NCBI GenBank assembly: GCA_964493015.1
Contig: CAZBLU010000006.1
Location: forward strand, 1 to 64,000
Length of the DNA: 64,000 nt
Reading direction: 5' to 3'
Source: Caldimicrobium sp964493015
GTDB lineage: Bacteria; Desulfobacterota; Thermodesulfobacteria; Thermodesulfobacteriales; Thermodesulfobacteriaceae
The notes under the pieces were generated by a model. It was not told the DNA's origin and did no database searches. It was given only the letters and a program-made list of their open reading frames with translations. This document shows positions 41,819 to 49,893 of the stretch, one piece after another. Numbering within the stretch: position 1 is the stretch's first letter; each line of letters opens with the position of its first letter. The position numbers and the translations under genes are program-made.

Positions 41819-42198
41819 TTATTTCACTTTCTACGCCCTCTCCCACTCAAAGGCCTTAATATTTCTCTACTCTCCATCAAAGTCTATCCCCACAAGATAG
41901 ACCTCTCTCCCTGCCCCCTAAACCTCTCCACATAACCCTTCCTCTTTAGCTCCTCAAGGGCTTGCCAAAAGGCTCCTTAAAATCTCCTCAACCCCCTCAA
42001 CCCGTCTCTGCCTCAAGATCTCCTCTAATCTACTCCTTATCTCCTCCTCTTTAATTCCCCCCCCAACTCCCCTCAAAGTGTTCTCACACCTCTTGACTGT
42101 TAGATACCTTGCCTGAGGAAGTAGTAGTGTCTCAGGCTTAATATGATCTACCTCAAAGTTCCCAAGTAGCCTCTCTGTTGCCCTAAAAACCCTTCATC
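41819..42198 (-). pseudogene. Degraded AAA-ATPase-like / PDDEXK_9 (DUF1703) family gene
   Basis: On the minus strand, coding pieces in different frames line up with one family in order. First ERLLGNFEVDHIKPE and RYLTVKR (the 'PE-LLFQTGYLTIK' region), then a Glu/Arg-rich helix, then in another frame ALEELKRKGYVERFRG, then in a third frame VYLVGIDFDGE, an in-frame stop, and RNIKAFEWERA. This is the C-terminal order of the AAA-ATPase_like plus PD-(D/E)XK proteins. The nuclease core between the pieces is deleted, and at least two frameshifts and two stops are present. The N-terminal ATPase is gone. Confidence 0.75.
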
Positions 42199-42213
42199 TC
42201 AGGCAACATATAA

Positions 42214-42232
42214 GCACACATGACAAGTGTGC
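42214..42232. repeat. 19-bp imperfect palindrome, copy 1
   Basis: GCACACATGACAAGTGTGC is an interrupted palindrome (GCACAC...GTGTGC). Its inner 17 bp match the copy at 42531-42547 in 15 of 17 positions. It lies 18 bp after the stop of the small membrane gene. Confidence 0.65.
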
Positions 42233-42249
42233 AAATAGAACTTATACTT

Positions 42250-42462
42250 TTAATGCTCTCCAATCTTGAAGAGTTTTTTCTTTAGAAGTTTGGAACTTGA
42301 ATCATTGTGAACACTTTGTTGCGAATTGTTGGTAGAGTATGTTTGTTTTGGTGGAGTGTATTGTTTCTTATGTTTTAGATCTGATAACAGTAGAAGGTTG
42401 AGTACTATCGCACTTGTTAGTGCAACGATGAGTATATGCCAGTGAGCATCATCGTAGCTCAT
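42250..42462 (-). CDS. Small single-pass membrane protein, unknown function
   Basis: A 70-residue protein. After MSYDDAHWH a hydrophobic helix (about residues 10-27) is followed by a hydrophilic tail rich in Lys, Gln, Ser and Asn, ending KLLKKKLFKIGEH. The ribosome binding site GGAGGAGG with 5-bp spacing to ATG 42462 is among the strongest in the window, which argues for real expression. No family was recognised. It is the only intact gene in the accessory stretch and is bracketed by two near-identical palindromes. Confidence 0.6.
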   Translation of the reverse strand: MSYDDAHWHILIVALTSAIVLNLLLLSDLKHKKQYTPPKQTYSTNNSQQSVHNDSSSKLLKKKLFKIGEH

Positions 42463-42497
42463 CACTTCCTCCTCCTTTTAACAGGCCTATCACTATG

Positions 42498-42616
42498 CCC
42501 TTCTTTTTTAAATAGCGCCCAGACCCATTACACACTTGTCAAGTGTGTAGTGCTCATATCCCTTTTTAAACAGGGTGGGCTCCCCACTATGCAATCCCTT
42601 TTGAAACAGGGCGGGT
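42498..42616. repeat. Three degenerate copies of a 22-23 bp CCCTT-T-rich-AAA-AGGG repeat
   Basis: Copies lie at 42498-42520, 42558-42580 and 42594-42616. The last two read ATCCCTTTTTAAACAGGG and ATCCCTTTTGAAACAGGG before a G-rich tail; the first is diverged. CACTATGC precedes the first and third. Each unit is itself nearly palindromic (CCCT...AGGG). Confidence 0.55.
42530..42548. repeat. 19-bp perfect palindrome, copy 2
   Basis: ACACACTTGTCAAGTGTGT is a perfect 9-1-9 palindrome. It lies 68 bp upstream of the small membrane gene's ATG, a position suited to an operator or to an element end. Confidence 0.65.
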
Positions 42617-42979
42617 TTTAAGAAGATAAGGCTAAATTCAACATTTAATCAATAACTTAGAAAGCTATATTTTCACTCACTAACTGCAATTGATTTTCAA
42701 TTGAGCTTAGGAAAACCTCCCCAGCCAAAAGCCTTACCAGTCAAGAATTTGAAGCCCTAACAAAAAAGTTGACTAAATAGATATATTTACTATTTTGCAC
42801 CCTTAAGGAGCTCACAATATGTCTATATTCAATTTTTCAGAGAGCCAAAATTAAACTAACTTTAATTGGTTATTTAATAACATTCAATAACGTGTAAATA
42901 ATATACAATTTAAAAAAAGTCAAGAAGGGGTAAGGGTGTTCTAAATTTTCTTTTGATGAGATCATAAACCGTAGGTAGG
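42617..42979. other. AT-rich non-coding stretch with one palindrome
   Basis: No convincing gene is seen. CAATTGA-TTT-TCAATTG at 42687-42703 is a perfect 7-bp inverted repeat. A short plus-strand frame just after it, ending at TAG 42778-42780 (PAKSLTSQEFEALTKKLTK), has coding-like composition but no start codon. It may be a gene fragment. Confidence 0.4.
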
Positions 42980-42997
42980 CGCAGGCTTCAGCCTGCG
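42980..42997. repeat. REP-like GC-rich hairpin
   Basis: CGCAGGCT-TC-AGCCTGCG forms a perfect 8-bp stem with a 2-base loop in an otherwise AT-rich region, preceded by GTAGGTAGG. The form recalls REP/RAYT-type palindromic repeats. No second copy was noticed in this window and no RAYT transposase is present. Confidence 0.55.
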
Positions 42998-43084
42998 GAT
43001 GGTTGTGAGATAGAACGCAGATACAACGCACACAAAAGATGGAGCCACCAATTTCACTTCCATTATAGATGACCTTGCCCTTGT

Positions 43085-43112
43085 TTGACATAAGTTTATT
43101 TTATGTTATATT
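43085..43112 (+). promoter_or_regulatory. Promoter of the rplS operon
   Basis: TTGACA (43085-43090), 16 bp, TATATT (43107-43112). The leader to ATG 43156 is about 37 nt and contains GGGAGGG. Confidence 0.7.
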
Positions 43113-43155
43113 TAACAAAAATTATAAAGGATAAATTCTAAGGGAGGGATATCAT

Positions 43156-43521
43156 ATGTTTCCCCAGATAAGAGAGGTAGAAAAGGCTTATATGAGAACA
43201 GATCTTCCTAAGCTTAGCCCTGGAGATACAGTTAGGGTCTATTATAAATTAAAGGAAGGAGAGGAGAAGGAGAGGGTCCAAGTCTTTGAAGGTGTAGTTA
43301 TTCGCAGAAGAGGATCAGGAACTTCTGCTACCTTTACCGTGAGAAAGGTTTCCTTTGGCGTGGGCGTGGAGAGAACTTTTCCACTCCATTCCCCAAGGAT
43401 TGAGAAGATTGAGGTGGTAAGAAGGGCTAAGGTTAGAAGGGCAAGGCTTTACTATCTCAGAGAGAAGGCAGGGAAGGCAGCAAGACTTAAAGAGAGATTT
43501 GATCAAAAGGTCATGGAATAA
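43156..43521 (+). CDS. rplS: 50S ribosomal protein L19
   Basis: A 121-residue protein at the 30S-50S interface. Landmarks: LPKLSPGDTVRVYYKLKEG, RVQVFEGVVIRRRG, TFTVRKVSFGVGVERTFPLHSP and the basic RRAKVRRARLYYLR. Length is normal (115-125). It opens a plus-strand run with rnhB and yraN, as in many bacteria; rimM and trmD are not upstream here. Confidence 0.97.
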   Translation: MFPQIREVEKAYMRTDLPKLSPGDTVRVYYKLKEGEEKERVQVFEGVVIRRRGSGTSATFTVRKVSFGVGVERTFPLHSPRIEKIEVVRRAKVRRARLYYLREKAGKAARLKERFDQKVME

Positions 43522-43523
43522 GC

Positions 43524-44147
43524 TTGACTCTCCTTTTTTCTCTTAAGGAAAAAGGTTTACCTATTGAAAGATTTTTTTGGGATCAGGGATTTGAGAGTAT
43601 AGCAGGCCTTGATGAGGCAGGACGGGGGGCTATTGCTGGCCCCCTTTTTGTGGGTCTCGTAATCTTTCCTAAGGGATATAGTCATCCAGAGATCAAGGAT
43701 TCTAAATTATTATCTCCTAAAAAGAGAGAGGAGCTCTTTGAGGTAATTCTCAAGGAGGCCAAGGCCTATGCTATAGCCTCTGCCACGGTAGAGGAAATCA
43801 ACCGTTTGGGCTTAATGAGGGCCCTATTTTTGGCTATGGAGAGGGCTATAGCTCAGGTTGAGGAAATTGATCTACTCCTGGTTGATGGTATCTCTTTAGT
43901 TCCTAATTATAAAGGGCTTCAGAAGGCCTTAGTAAAAGGGGATAATTTAAGTCTTTCCATTGCTGCAGGGAGTATCCTTGCCAAGGTTTCCAGAGACAGG
44001 TTTATGGAGAGACTTTCTCAAGAGTATCCTCAATATCTCTTTCATAAACATAAAGGCTATGCTACGGCAGAGCATCTCAAACTCATAAAAAAATATGGAG
44101 CCTCTCCAGTTCATCGCACTACCTTTCTCTGTTTTAAAGATGGCTAA
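43524..44147 (+). CDS. rnhB: Ribonuclease HII
   Basis: Removes ribonucleotides from RNA-DNA hybrids. It has 207 residues. Catalytic motifs: GLDEAGRGAIAGP (28-40) with D30 and E31, DSKLLSPKKRE, LLLVDG with the third Asp, SIAAGSILAKVSRDR and YPQYLFHKHKGY. The start is TTG at 43524, 2 bp after the rplS stop. Its 3' end overlaps yraN by 8 bp. Confidence 0.95.
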   Translation: MTLLFSLKEKGLPIERFFWDQGFESIAGLDEAGRGAIAGPLFVGLVIFPKGYSHPEIKDSKLLSPKKREELFEVILKEAKAYAIASATVEEINRLGLMRALFLAMERAIAQVEEIDLLLVDGISLVPNYKGLQKALVKGDNLSLSIAAGSILAKVSRDRFMERLSQEYPQYLFHKHKGYATAEHLKLIKKYGASPVHRTTFLCFKDG

Positions 44148-44535
44148 AAGAGACCTTTCCGGTAGAGATGTAGGGACTCTTGCGGAGAGAATGGCGGAAA
44201 ATTATCTTCAAGAGAGGGGCTATGAAATTCTCCAAAGAAATTTTCGCACAAAATTAGGAGAGATTGATCTCATAGCTAAGAAAGGAGAGATGCTCATCTT
44301 TGTTGAAGTGAAAGGCAAGGCAAATTCATACGAGATAGATCCAGAGGAAAAGGTGAATCCTCATAAACAGCAGAGGATCATTAAAAGTGCACAGATCTAT
44401 TGCCTTAAAAATTCAAAAATTTTTAGTAAAATAAAGAATATTCGTTTTGATGTAATTGTGGTAAACTTGGAAGAGGGTGAGATAAAACACTATGAATCAG
44501 CCTTTTATGCAGAAGCCCTCTACTTTGGTAGATAG
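44140..44535 (+). CDS. yraN: YraN family endonuclease-like protein (UPF0102)
   Basis: A 131-residue restriction-endonuclease-like fold protein. Landmarks: GTLAERMAENYLQERGYEIL, RNFRTKLGEIDLIAKKGEMLIFVEVKGK given as GEIDLIA and FVEVKGK blocks (the D-ExK pair), and a C-terminal RFDVIVVN. ATG 44140 was chosen since MAKRDLSG begins where the fold begins; an upstream in-frame ATG lies inside rnhB. Function is unproven; the usual neighbour is rnhB, as here. Confidence 0.9.
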   Translation: MAKRDLSGRDVGTLAERMAENYLQERGYEILQRNFRTKLGEIDLIAKKGEMLIFVEVKGKANSYEIDPEEKVNPHKQQRIIKSAQIYCLKNSKIFSKIKNIRFDVIVVNLEEGEIKHYESAFYAEALYFGR

Positions 44536-46273
44536 ACTGGAGAGGCTTCTTAGTTTAACAGAAAAAGAGCTTGAAGAGGCCTTAGCGCCTCTTAAATTCT
44601 CTGAACTCTCAGAGCTCCTCTTGCAGATTCCTTGGGAAAAAAGGGCCAAGTTTATCCTTCTTTCTCCTTTTCCAGAGGGCTTAGTAAGAAATATGCCCCT
44701 TATCGAACTTTTCTTTACGCTTAAGGCCTCTTCCTTAGATGAGGCAGTGGAATTGCTCTCCTATGCCAAAGGCAGTCAGCTTCAATTTTTGCTGGACTTT
44801 GATTGCTGGTATAAGGATCGCTTAAAGGCTGAAAGGATCTTGAGTTGGATCATTCTCTTTTTTGAAGCGGGAGAGGACACAGTAAAGCGTTTATTGGAAG
44901 TAATTGATTGGGATTTTCTTCTGGCCATCTTCCAAAAATTTGTCAGGGTTCACAAAAGACCAGATGATGTAGAGCTAATTGAGGCCTATGACTATTTGCC
45001 ACCTTACACCTTAGATGACGTCTATTTCATTGAATTCAAAGATGAGAGGGTGGAATATTATTTTAGGCGGATGATTGAGATTATTAGGGAGGAATGGCCA
45101 GAGACCTATTTTTCTCTCATGGAAGCTTTGATCTGGGAATTACCTTCTGAAGTTGAAGAAAGGAGCTTCAGGTTCCGAAATGGAAGGCTTGCTGATGAGG
45201 GAATACCTGATTATTATACCGCCCTTGAAGTTTATACTTATATCCATCCGAAAGCCCTTTCCCCTATTGAGCCAGGTTATCTTGCTTTATCTGGAGAAGT
45301 AAGTGGCGGAATGATTTATCTTTTGCCCTATGAGGGAACTTCAGATCTCTTTATCTTTAAAGTGCTAAGCCATTTAGGGGAACCAAGCAAAAAAGAGAGG
45401 ATAATGAGAGAGCTTGCTTGGCTTGCCACAAAAGTAACTTTGGTTGATTACCCAGTGATTGATGGCCTTGAAGAGGTAAAAAAAGGTATCTTTAAGATGT
45501 GGTGTGGCCTTAACTTGGGGCTGGAATACCTCACAGAGGGGAACCTTGAAAAGGGAAAACACTATCTGGAGAATTACTTTCTTGAAGAGATTTTTAGGGT
45601 TTCCCGCACTGCCCTTAGAGAACTGCGCAGATTTGCCCTTACTCTCCTCAACAATAAGGATTTTTCCGCTGCCATATTAAAATATCTTGATCAGCCCTAT
45701 GAAGGCTATTTTAAAGGAGTCATAGCTAAAAATCTCAACGAAGTAAAACTCTTTAATCCCACTATGATAGGAACCAGTGAGGAGTATACAGAATTTTCAC
45801 GAGTGAGTGAATTAAGAATGGTAAGAAGATATATAGAAGAGATAGCCTATATGGCTCCATTACTTGAGAAGGGACTTGGACCAATCCAAAATTGGATAAA
45901 AGAAATTTTAAGACCTAAGAGAAATATTGAATTAAACTTTTTTACTTGGAGCACTCTTATCCTAACCTCTCTGGCCAATTATCTTTATAAAAAGGAATTC
46001 ATTTTTAAGGCCATTCCTGCAAGTAGCTGGGCAAAAGTTTTGGCTGAAATGTTTGAGACAAGAGAGGGAAAAAATTATCTCAAAGAAACCCTGAAGGAAA
46101 CCCTCTTTGAGAGTTTTAGGAGCTTAGCCAAAGCAGTTTATTATGTTGAGGAAGAGTTATTGAGAAGCTATCTTGAGCAGGTAATTTCTAAACTTGAAAA
46201 TGAGTTTAGATATGCCGATTTCTCCCATCCCCCAGATCCATTGTATCAGACTCTTATATTAGTGGAGCTATGA
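44492..46273 (+). CDS. DUF6178 family protein
   Basis: A large soluble protein of 593 residues, helical, Leu/Glu-rich, without membrane segments, signal peptide or known catalytic motif. It matches the pattern of DUF6178 proteins of sulfate-reducing and related anaerobes (for example the early RLERLLSLTEKELEEAL region and the DYYTALEVYTYIHP segment). It overlaps yraN by 44 bp and the nrdJ start by 4 bp, so it is co-translated with both. No function is known. Confidence 0.7.
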   Translation: MNQPFMQKPSTLVDRLERLLSLTEKELEEALAPLKFSELSELLLQIPWEKRAKFILLSPFPEGLVRNMPLIELFFTLKASSLDEAVELLSYAKGSQLQFLLDFDCWYKDRLKAERILSWIILFFEAGEDTVKRLLEVIDWDFLLAIFQKFVRVHKRPDDVELIEAYDYLPPYTLDDVYFIEFKDERVEYYFRRMIEIIREEWPETYFSLMEALIWELPSEVEERSFRFRNGRLADEGIPDYYTALEVYTYIHPKALSPIEPGYLALSGEVSGGMIYLLPYEGTSDLFIFKVLSHLGEPSKKERIMRELAWLATKVTLVDYPVIDGLEEVKKGIFKMWCGLNLGLEYLTEGNLEKGKHYLENYFLEEIFRVSRTALRELRRFALTLLNNKDFSAAILKYLDQPYEGYFKGVIAKNLNEVKLFNPTMIGTSEEYTEFSRVSELRMVRRYIEEIAYMAPLLEKGLGPIQNWIKEILRPKRNIELNFFTWSTLILTSLANYLYKKEFIFKAIPASSWAKVLAEMFETREGKNYLKETLKETLFESFRSLAKAVYYVEEELLRSYLEQVISKLENEFRYADFSHPPDPLYQTLILVEL

Positions 46274-48093
46274 AGAAGATTATTCCTTCCTTGAAAGAAT
46301 CTGCTCTAATTGTCCTTCAGGCAAGATACTTGGTAAGAGATGAAAACAATGAAATTGTTGAGACACCTGAAGGCCTTTTTGAGAGGGTGGCTTTTGCTGT
46401 TGCCGAGGCTGAGAAAAATTTCAAGGCCTCTCGTGATCAGTGGGAAGCCTATGCAGAGAAGTTCTATAACATGATGGCAGGGCTTGACTTTTTACCCAAT
46501 TCTCCTACCCTTATGAATGCTGGAAGACCCCTTGGACAGCTCTCAGCCTGCTTTGTGCTCCCTGTAGAAGATTCTTTAGATTCTATATTTGAGGCTATTA
46601 AATATACAGCTCTAATTCATAAATCAGGTGGGGGCACAGGCTTTAATTTTTCTAAGCTAAGGCCTAAGGGAGATATAGTCTTTTCTACCTCAGGGGTGGC
46701 AAGTGGTCCTGTCTCCTTTATGAAGGTCTTTGATGCGGCAACCGAGGCCATCAAGCAGGGCGGTAAAAGGCGTGGAGCTAATATGGGTATCCTGAATGTA
46801 GATCATCCTGATATAGAGGAATTTATTAGGGCTAAGTCTACACCAGGAGTCCTAACAAATTTTAATCTCTCTGTGGCACTCACTGAGGAGTTTTTTACTT
46901 ACCTTAGGAAGGAGGAGCCCTATCCTCTAATTAATCCCCGCACTCAAAAAGTGGTTAAAAAGGTCTCACCAGCAGAGCTTCTCCATCTTCTCTGTCAAAG
47001 TGCTTGGGAAACAGGTGATCCTGGAGTAATTTTTCTCGATACCATTAATCGTTACAATCCAACCCCTCATTTAGGGAAACTCACAGCCACCAATCCCTGC
47101 GGAGAACAGCCTTTGCTACCCTATGAGTCTTGTAACCTTGGATCTATTAATCTCTCCAACTTTGTTAGAGAAGGGCAAATTGATTGGGGGCGACTTAGGG
47201 AGGTCGTCCATCTTGCTGTGAGATTCCTTGATGATGTCATCGAAGTGAATCGTTTCCCTATACCACAGATTGCCAGGATGACCACTCTCAATCGTAAAAT
47301 AGGTCTTGGTGTGATGGGCTTTGCCGATATGTTGATTAAACTCAGAATAAGTTATGTAGAGGAGAGGGCAAGGGAATTGGCAGAGAGAATCATGAAATTT
47401 ATTTCTGAAGAGTCTCTGCAAGCTTCTATGGAGCTTGCTGAGGAAAGGGGAGCCTTCCCAGCCTTCCCAGGAAGCCTTTGGGATAGAAAAGGATTTAAAC
47501 CCCTTAGAAATGCCACTACGACAACTATTGCTCCTACAGGCACACTCTCCCTTATCGCAGGCGTCTCCTCAAGTATAGAACCCCTCTTTGGCCTCTATTA
47601 CGAGAGAAAAACCCTTGACCGCGTAGTCATAAAAGAGTTTCATCCCCTCTTTGAGAGGGTTTTAGAAGAAGAGGGTTATGCCGAGAGGGAAATTGAAAAG
47701 CTTAAAGAAGAGATCAAGGAGAAAGGGGTGATTAGTAAAACCTCTTTAAAAGAGCCTTTAAAAAAGCTCTTTTTGTCTGCCTTTGAGATCTCACCAGAAA
47801 TACACCTGAATATTCAGAGGGCCTTTCAGAAATATACCCATAATGCCGTTTCTAAGACCATAAATTTGCCTCCTCAGGCTACTCCTGAGGATGTTAAAAA
47901 GATTTATCTCACTGCATACGAGTGGGGATTAAAGGGGGTTACGGTTTATCGTTATGGCTCTAAGCCAGAGCAGGTTCTTTACATTAAAGCAGGAGAAAGC
48001 GAAAAGATCCTCTGCCCTAAATGTGGAGAGGACCTTGAAGTGCATGGTCAATGTCTCTTTTGTGGTAGTTGTGGTTATGACAAATGTAGTTAG
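46270..48093 (+). CDS. nrdJ: Adenosylcobalamin-dependent (class II) ribonucleotide reductase
   Basis: Makes deoxynucleotides using vitamin B12, without oxygen. It has 607 residues. Active-site motifs: GQLSACFVLP (first redox Cys), ATNPCGEQPLLPYESCNLGS (the N-C-E site) and PTGTLSLIAGVSSSIEP. The C-terminal tail CPKCGEDLEVHGQCLFCGSCG is a zinc ribbon-like Cys-rich element plus regenerating cysteines. No ATP-cone is seen at the N-terminus. Cobalamin need gives a use for cobalt uptake. Confidence 0.95.
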   Translation: MKKIIPSLKESALIVLQARYLVRDENNEIVETPEGLFERVAFAVAEAEKNFKASRDQWEAYAEKFYNMMAGLDFLPNSPTLMNAGRPLGQLSACFVLPVEDSLDSIFEAIKYTALIHKSGGGTGFNFSKLRPKGDIVFSTSGVASGPVSFMKVFDAATEAIKQGGKRRGANMGILNVDHPDIEEFIRAKSTPGVLTNFNLSVALTEEFFTYLRKEEPYPLINPRTQKVVKKVSPAELLHLLCQSAWETGDPGVIFLDTINRYNPTPHLGKLTATNPCGEQPLLPYESCNLGSINLSNFVREGQIDWGRLREVVHLAVRFLDDVIEVNRFPIPQIARMTTLNRKIGLGVMGFADMLIKLRISYVEERARELAERIMKFISEESLQASMELAEERGAFPAFPGSLWDRKGFKPLRNATTTTIAPTGTLSLIAGVSSSIEPLFGLYYERKTLDRVVIKEFHPLFERVLEEEGYAEREIEKLKEEIKEKGVISKTSLKEPLKKLFLSAFEISPEIHLNIQRAFQKYTHNAVSKTINLPPQATPEDVKKIYLTAYEWGLKGVTVYRYGSKPEQVLYIKAGESEKILCPKCGEDLEVHGQCLFCGSCGYDKCS

Positions 48094-48105
48094 GAGGTAG
48101 TTGCC

Positions 48106-49401
48106 TTGAAGGAGATAAAGATTGCCCTTCTTGGTTTCGGGAATGTGGGACAGGGAGTTTATGAGTTAATAGAAAAGCATAGAGATAGACTTGCCAGTAA
48201 AACAGGCCTTAAATTAGTAATCAAAAAAATTTTGGTTAGGGATCTTCAAAAGAGGAGAGCCATTCAAGTTCCAGCTTCACTTCTTACAACTAATTTTGAA
48301 GAGATACTACAGGACAAAGAGATTTCAATTATTTGTGAACTTATGGGAGGCATAGAGCCAGCCAAGACATATATAAAAAAGGCTTTAGAGGCTGGCAAAC
48401 AAGTAGTAACGGCTAATAAAGCCCTCTTAGCCGAGGAAGGAGAGGAGATTTATGCTTTAGCTTCAGAGAAAGGAGCTTTTCTTGGCTTTGAGGCCTCTGT
48501 AGGAGGAGGAATCCCTGTGATCAAGACCTTAAGAGAGGCTTTAATTGGAAATAAAATTGAAAGTATTTTGGGGATTATAAATGGAACTACCAATTACATC
48601 TTAACCAGGATGTTAGAGCATAATCTCTCCTTTGAAAAAGCCTTGGAAGAGGCCAAGCTTAAGGGTTATGCTGAAGCAGATCCTTCTCTTGACTTAAAGG
48701 GCATAGACTCTGCTCATAAGATATCCATCTTAGCAAGTCTCGCCTTTGGGGTGTATATCCCTGTAAAAATGGTTTATACTGAGGGAATTGACGAGATAGA
48801 TCTAATGGATCTCAAGTTTGCTAAAGAGTTTGGTTATGTAGTAAAACTTATTGCTGAAGCAAAGGAGACCCCTAAGGGGCTTGAGATACGTGTCTATCCT
48901 GCCCTATTACCAGAAAATCATATCTTGACTTCTGTGAGATTAAACTATAATGCTATATATTTAAGAGGAGATTTTGTTGGCGAGATCTTGCTTTATGGCC
49001 TGGGTGCTGGGAAGGAACCAACGGCGAGCGCTGTCGTGAGCGATATAATTACAGCTACTGAGTACATGGAACTGAAAAAATCGCCACTAATTGCCTATCC
49101 TATTAACAAAGAAAAAGCTTTGTCCATTAAACCCATAGAGGAGGGTATCTTTAAATATTATTTCAGATTCTCAGCTATTGATAGGCCAGGAGTTCTTTCT
49201 AAAATATCAGGTATTTTAGGGAATCATGATATAAGCATAGCTTCTGTTGTCCAGATGGGCAGACAGATCAGGAAGGGTGCTGTGCCCATTGTCATGCTTA
49301 CGCACGAAACAAAAGAAGCCCAGGTAATCAAAGCCATAGAAGAAATCGATAAGCTGGATATCGTCAAGAGCAAAACCAAAAGGTTAAGAATATTAGCTTA
49401 A
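48106..49401 (+). CDS. hom: Homoserine dehydrogenase
   Basis: NAD(P)H-dependent reduction of aspartate semialdehyde for threonine and methionine synthesis. It has 431 residues. Nucleotide motif GFGNVGQGVYEL (10-21), substrate site GGGIPVIKTLREAL, GIINGTTNYIL and KGYAEADPSLDLKGIDSAHK with catalytic Asp and Lys, then a C-terminal ACT domain (about 350-431) for threonine feedback. The start is TTG 48106, fixed by AGGAGGT 7 bp upstream. Confidence 0.96.
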   Translation: MKEIKIALLGFGNVGQGVYELIEKHRDRLASKTGLKLVIKKILVRDLQKRRAIQVPASLLTTNFEEILQDKEISIICELMGGIEPAKTYIKKALEAGKQVVTANKALLAEEGEEIYALASEKGAFLGFEASVGGGIPVIKTLREALIGNKIESILGIINGTTNYILTRMLEHNLSFEKALEEAKLKGYAEADPSLDLKGIDSAHKISILASLAFGVYIPVKMVYTEGIDEIDLMDLKFAKEFGYVVKLIAEAKETPKGLEIRVYPALLPENHILTSVRLNYNAIYLRGDFVGEILLYGLGAGKEPTASAVVSDIITATEYMELKKSPLIAYPINKEKALSIKPIEEGIFKYYFRFSAIDRPGVLSKISGILGNHDISIASVVQMGRQIRKGAVPIVMLTHETKEAQVIKAIEEIDKLDIVKSKTKRLRILA

Positions 49402-49413
49402 AGGGGACTACCC

Positions 49414-49893
49414 ATGATAATCAAAGTCCCAAAAGGAAATTTTGAAATAGTTCAAAAAAAGCCCTTCAATCTGATCACCGATTATTTAGGAGCAGGTGTG
49501 GCTATTGCCTTTTATAGTAAAGCTAAGGAGACCTATGGCTTGCTCTCTTATATATTTCCCTATAGAGAGTTTGATCTTCAGTTGAACGATGTTTGGCTAT
49601 ATTCGGGGGAGACCCTTTTAAATAAAGTTCAGGATGAGCTTGAGAGAATGTCCTTTGACTGGTCAGAGAGTAAATGGATCATAGCAGGTGCCAGTGTCTA
49701 CAAGGCTAATCCAGCCTTTCTTGACCTTGCAGAAAGGAATTTAAAAATAGCTGAGTCCTGGCTAAAGAGATTAAATCTTTGGGATAGAGTTATTAAGAGG
49801 GTAAGAATATCAGCCCCACTTGCCCTGGAGATAAAGGGAAAAGAGGGACAATTCATTCTAAAAATCCAAAATAGGGTTGAAAATTATGAGTGA
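49414..49893 (+). CDS. CheD-like protein lacking catalytic Cys and His
   Basis: A 159-residue protein whose order of strands follows CheD, the receptor glutamine deamidase: YLGAGVAIAFYS (25-36), GLLSYIFPYREFD (42-54), WIIAGASVYKANP (about 88-100), AERNLKIAESWLK and a final GKEGQFILKI. CheD needs Cys in GSCVA and His in AHIMLP; here these positions are Gly/Val and Ser, so deamidation is unlikely. It is followed, with an 8-bp overlap, by an HDOD gene. No chemotaxis gene is nearby. Confidence 0.6.
   Translation: MIIKVPKGNFEIVQKKPFNLITDYLGAGVAIAFYSKAKETYGLLSYIFPYREFDLQLNDVWLYSGETLLNKVQDELERMSFDWSESKWIIAGASVYKANPAFLDLAERNLKIAESWLKRLNLWDRVIKRVRISAPLALEIKGKEGQFILKIQNRVENYE

Noticed and set aside
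42490..42620. Possible CRISPR array
   Set aside because: Only three diverged copies, unequal spacing, no cas genes in the window.
42870..43091. Minus-strand 73-codon frame across the REP-like hairpin
   Set aside because: No ribosome binding site, runs through a palindrome, and the composition is not coding-like.
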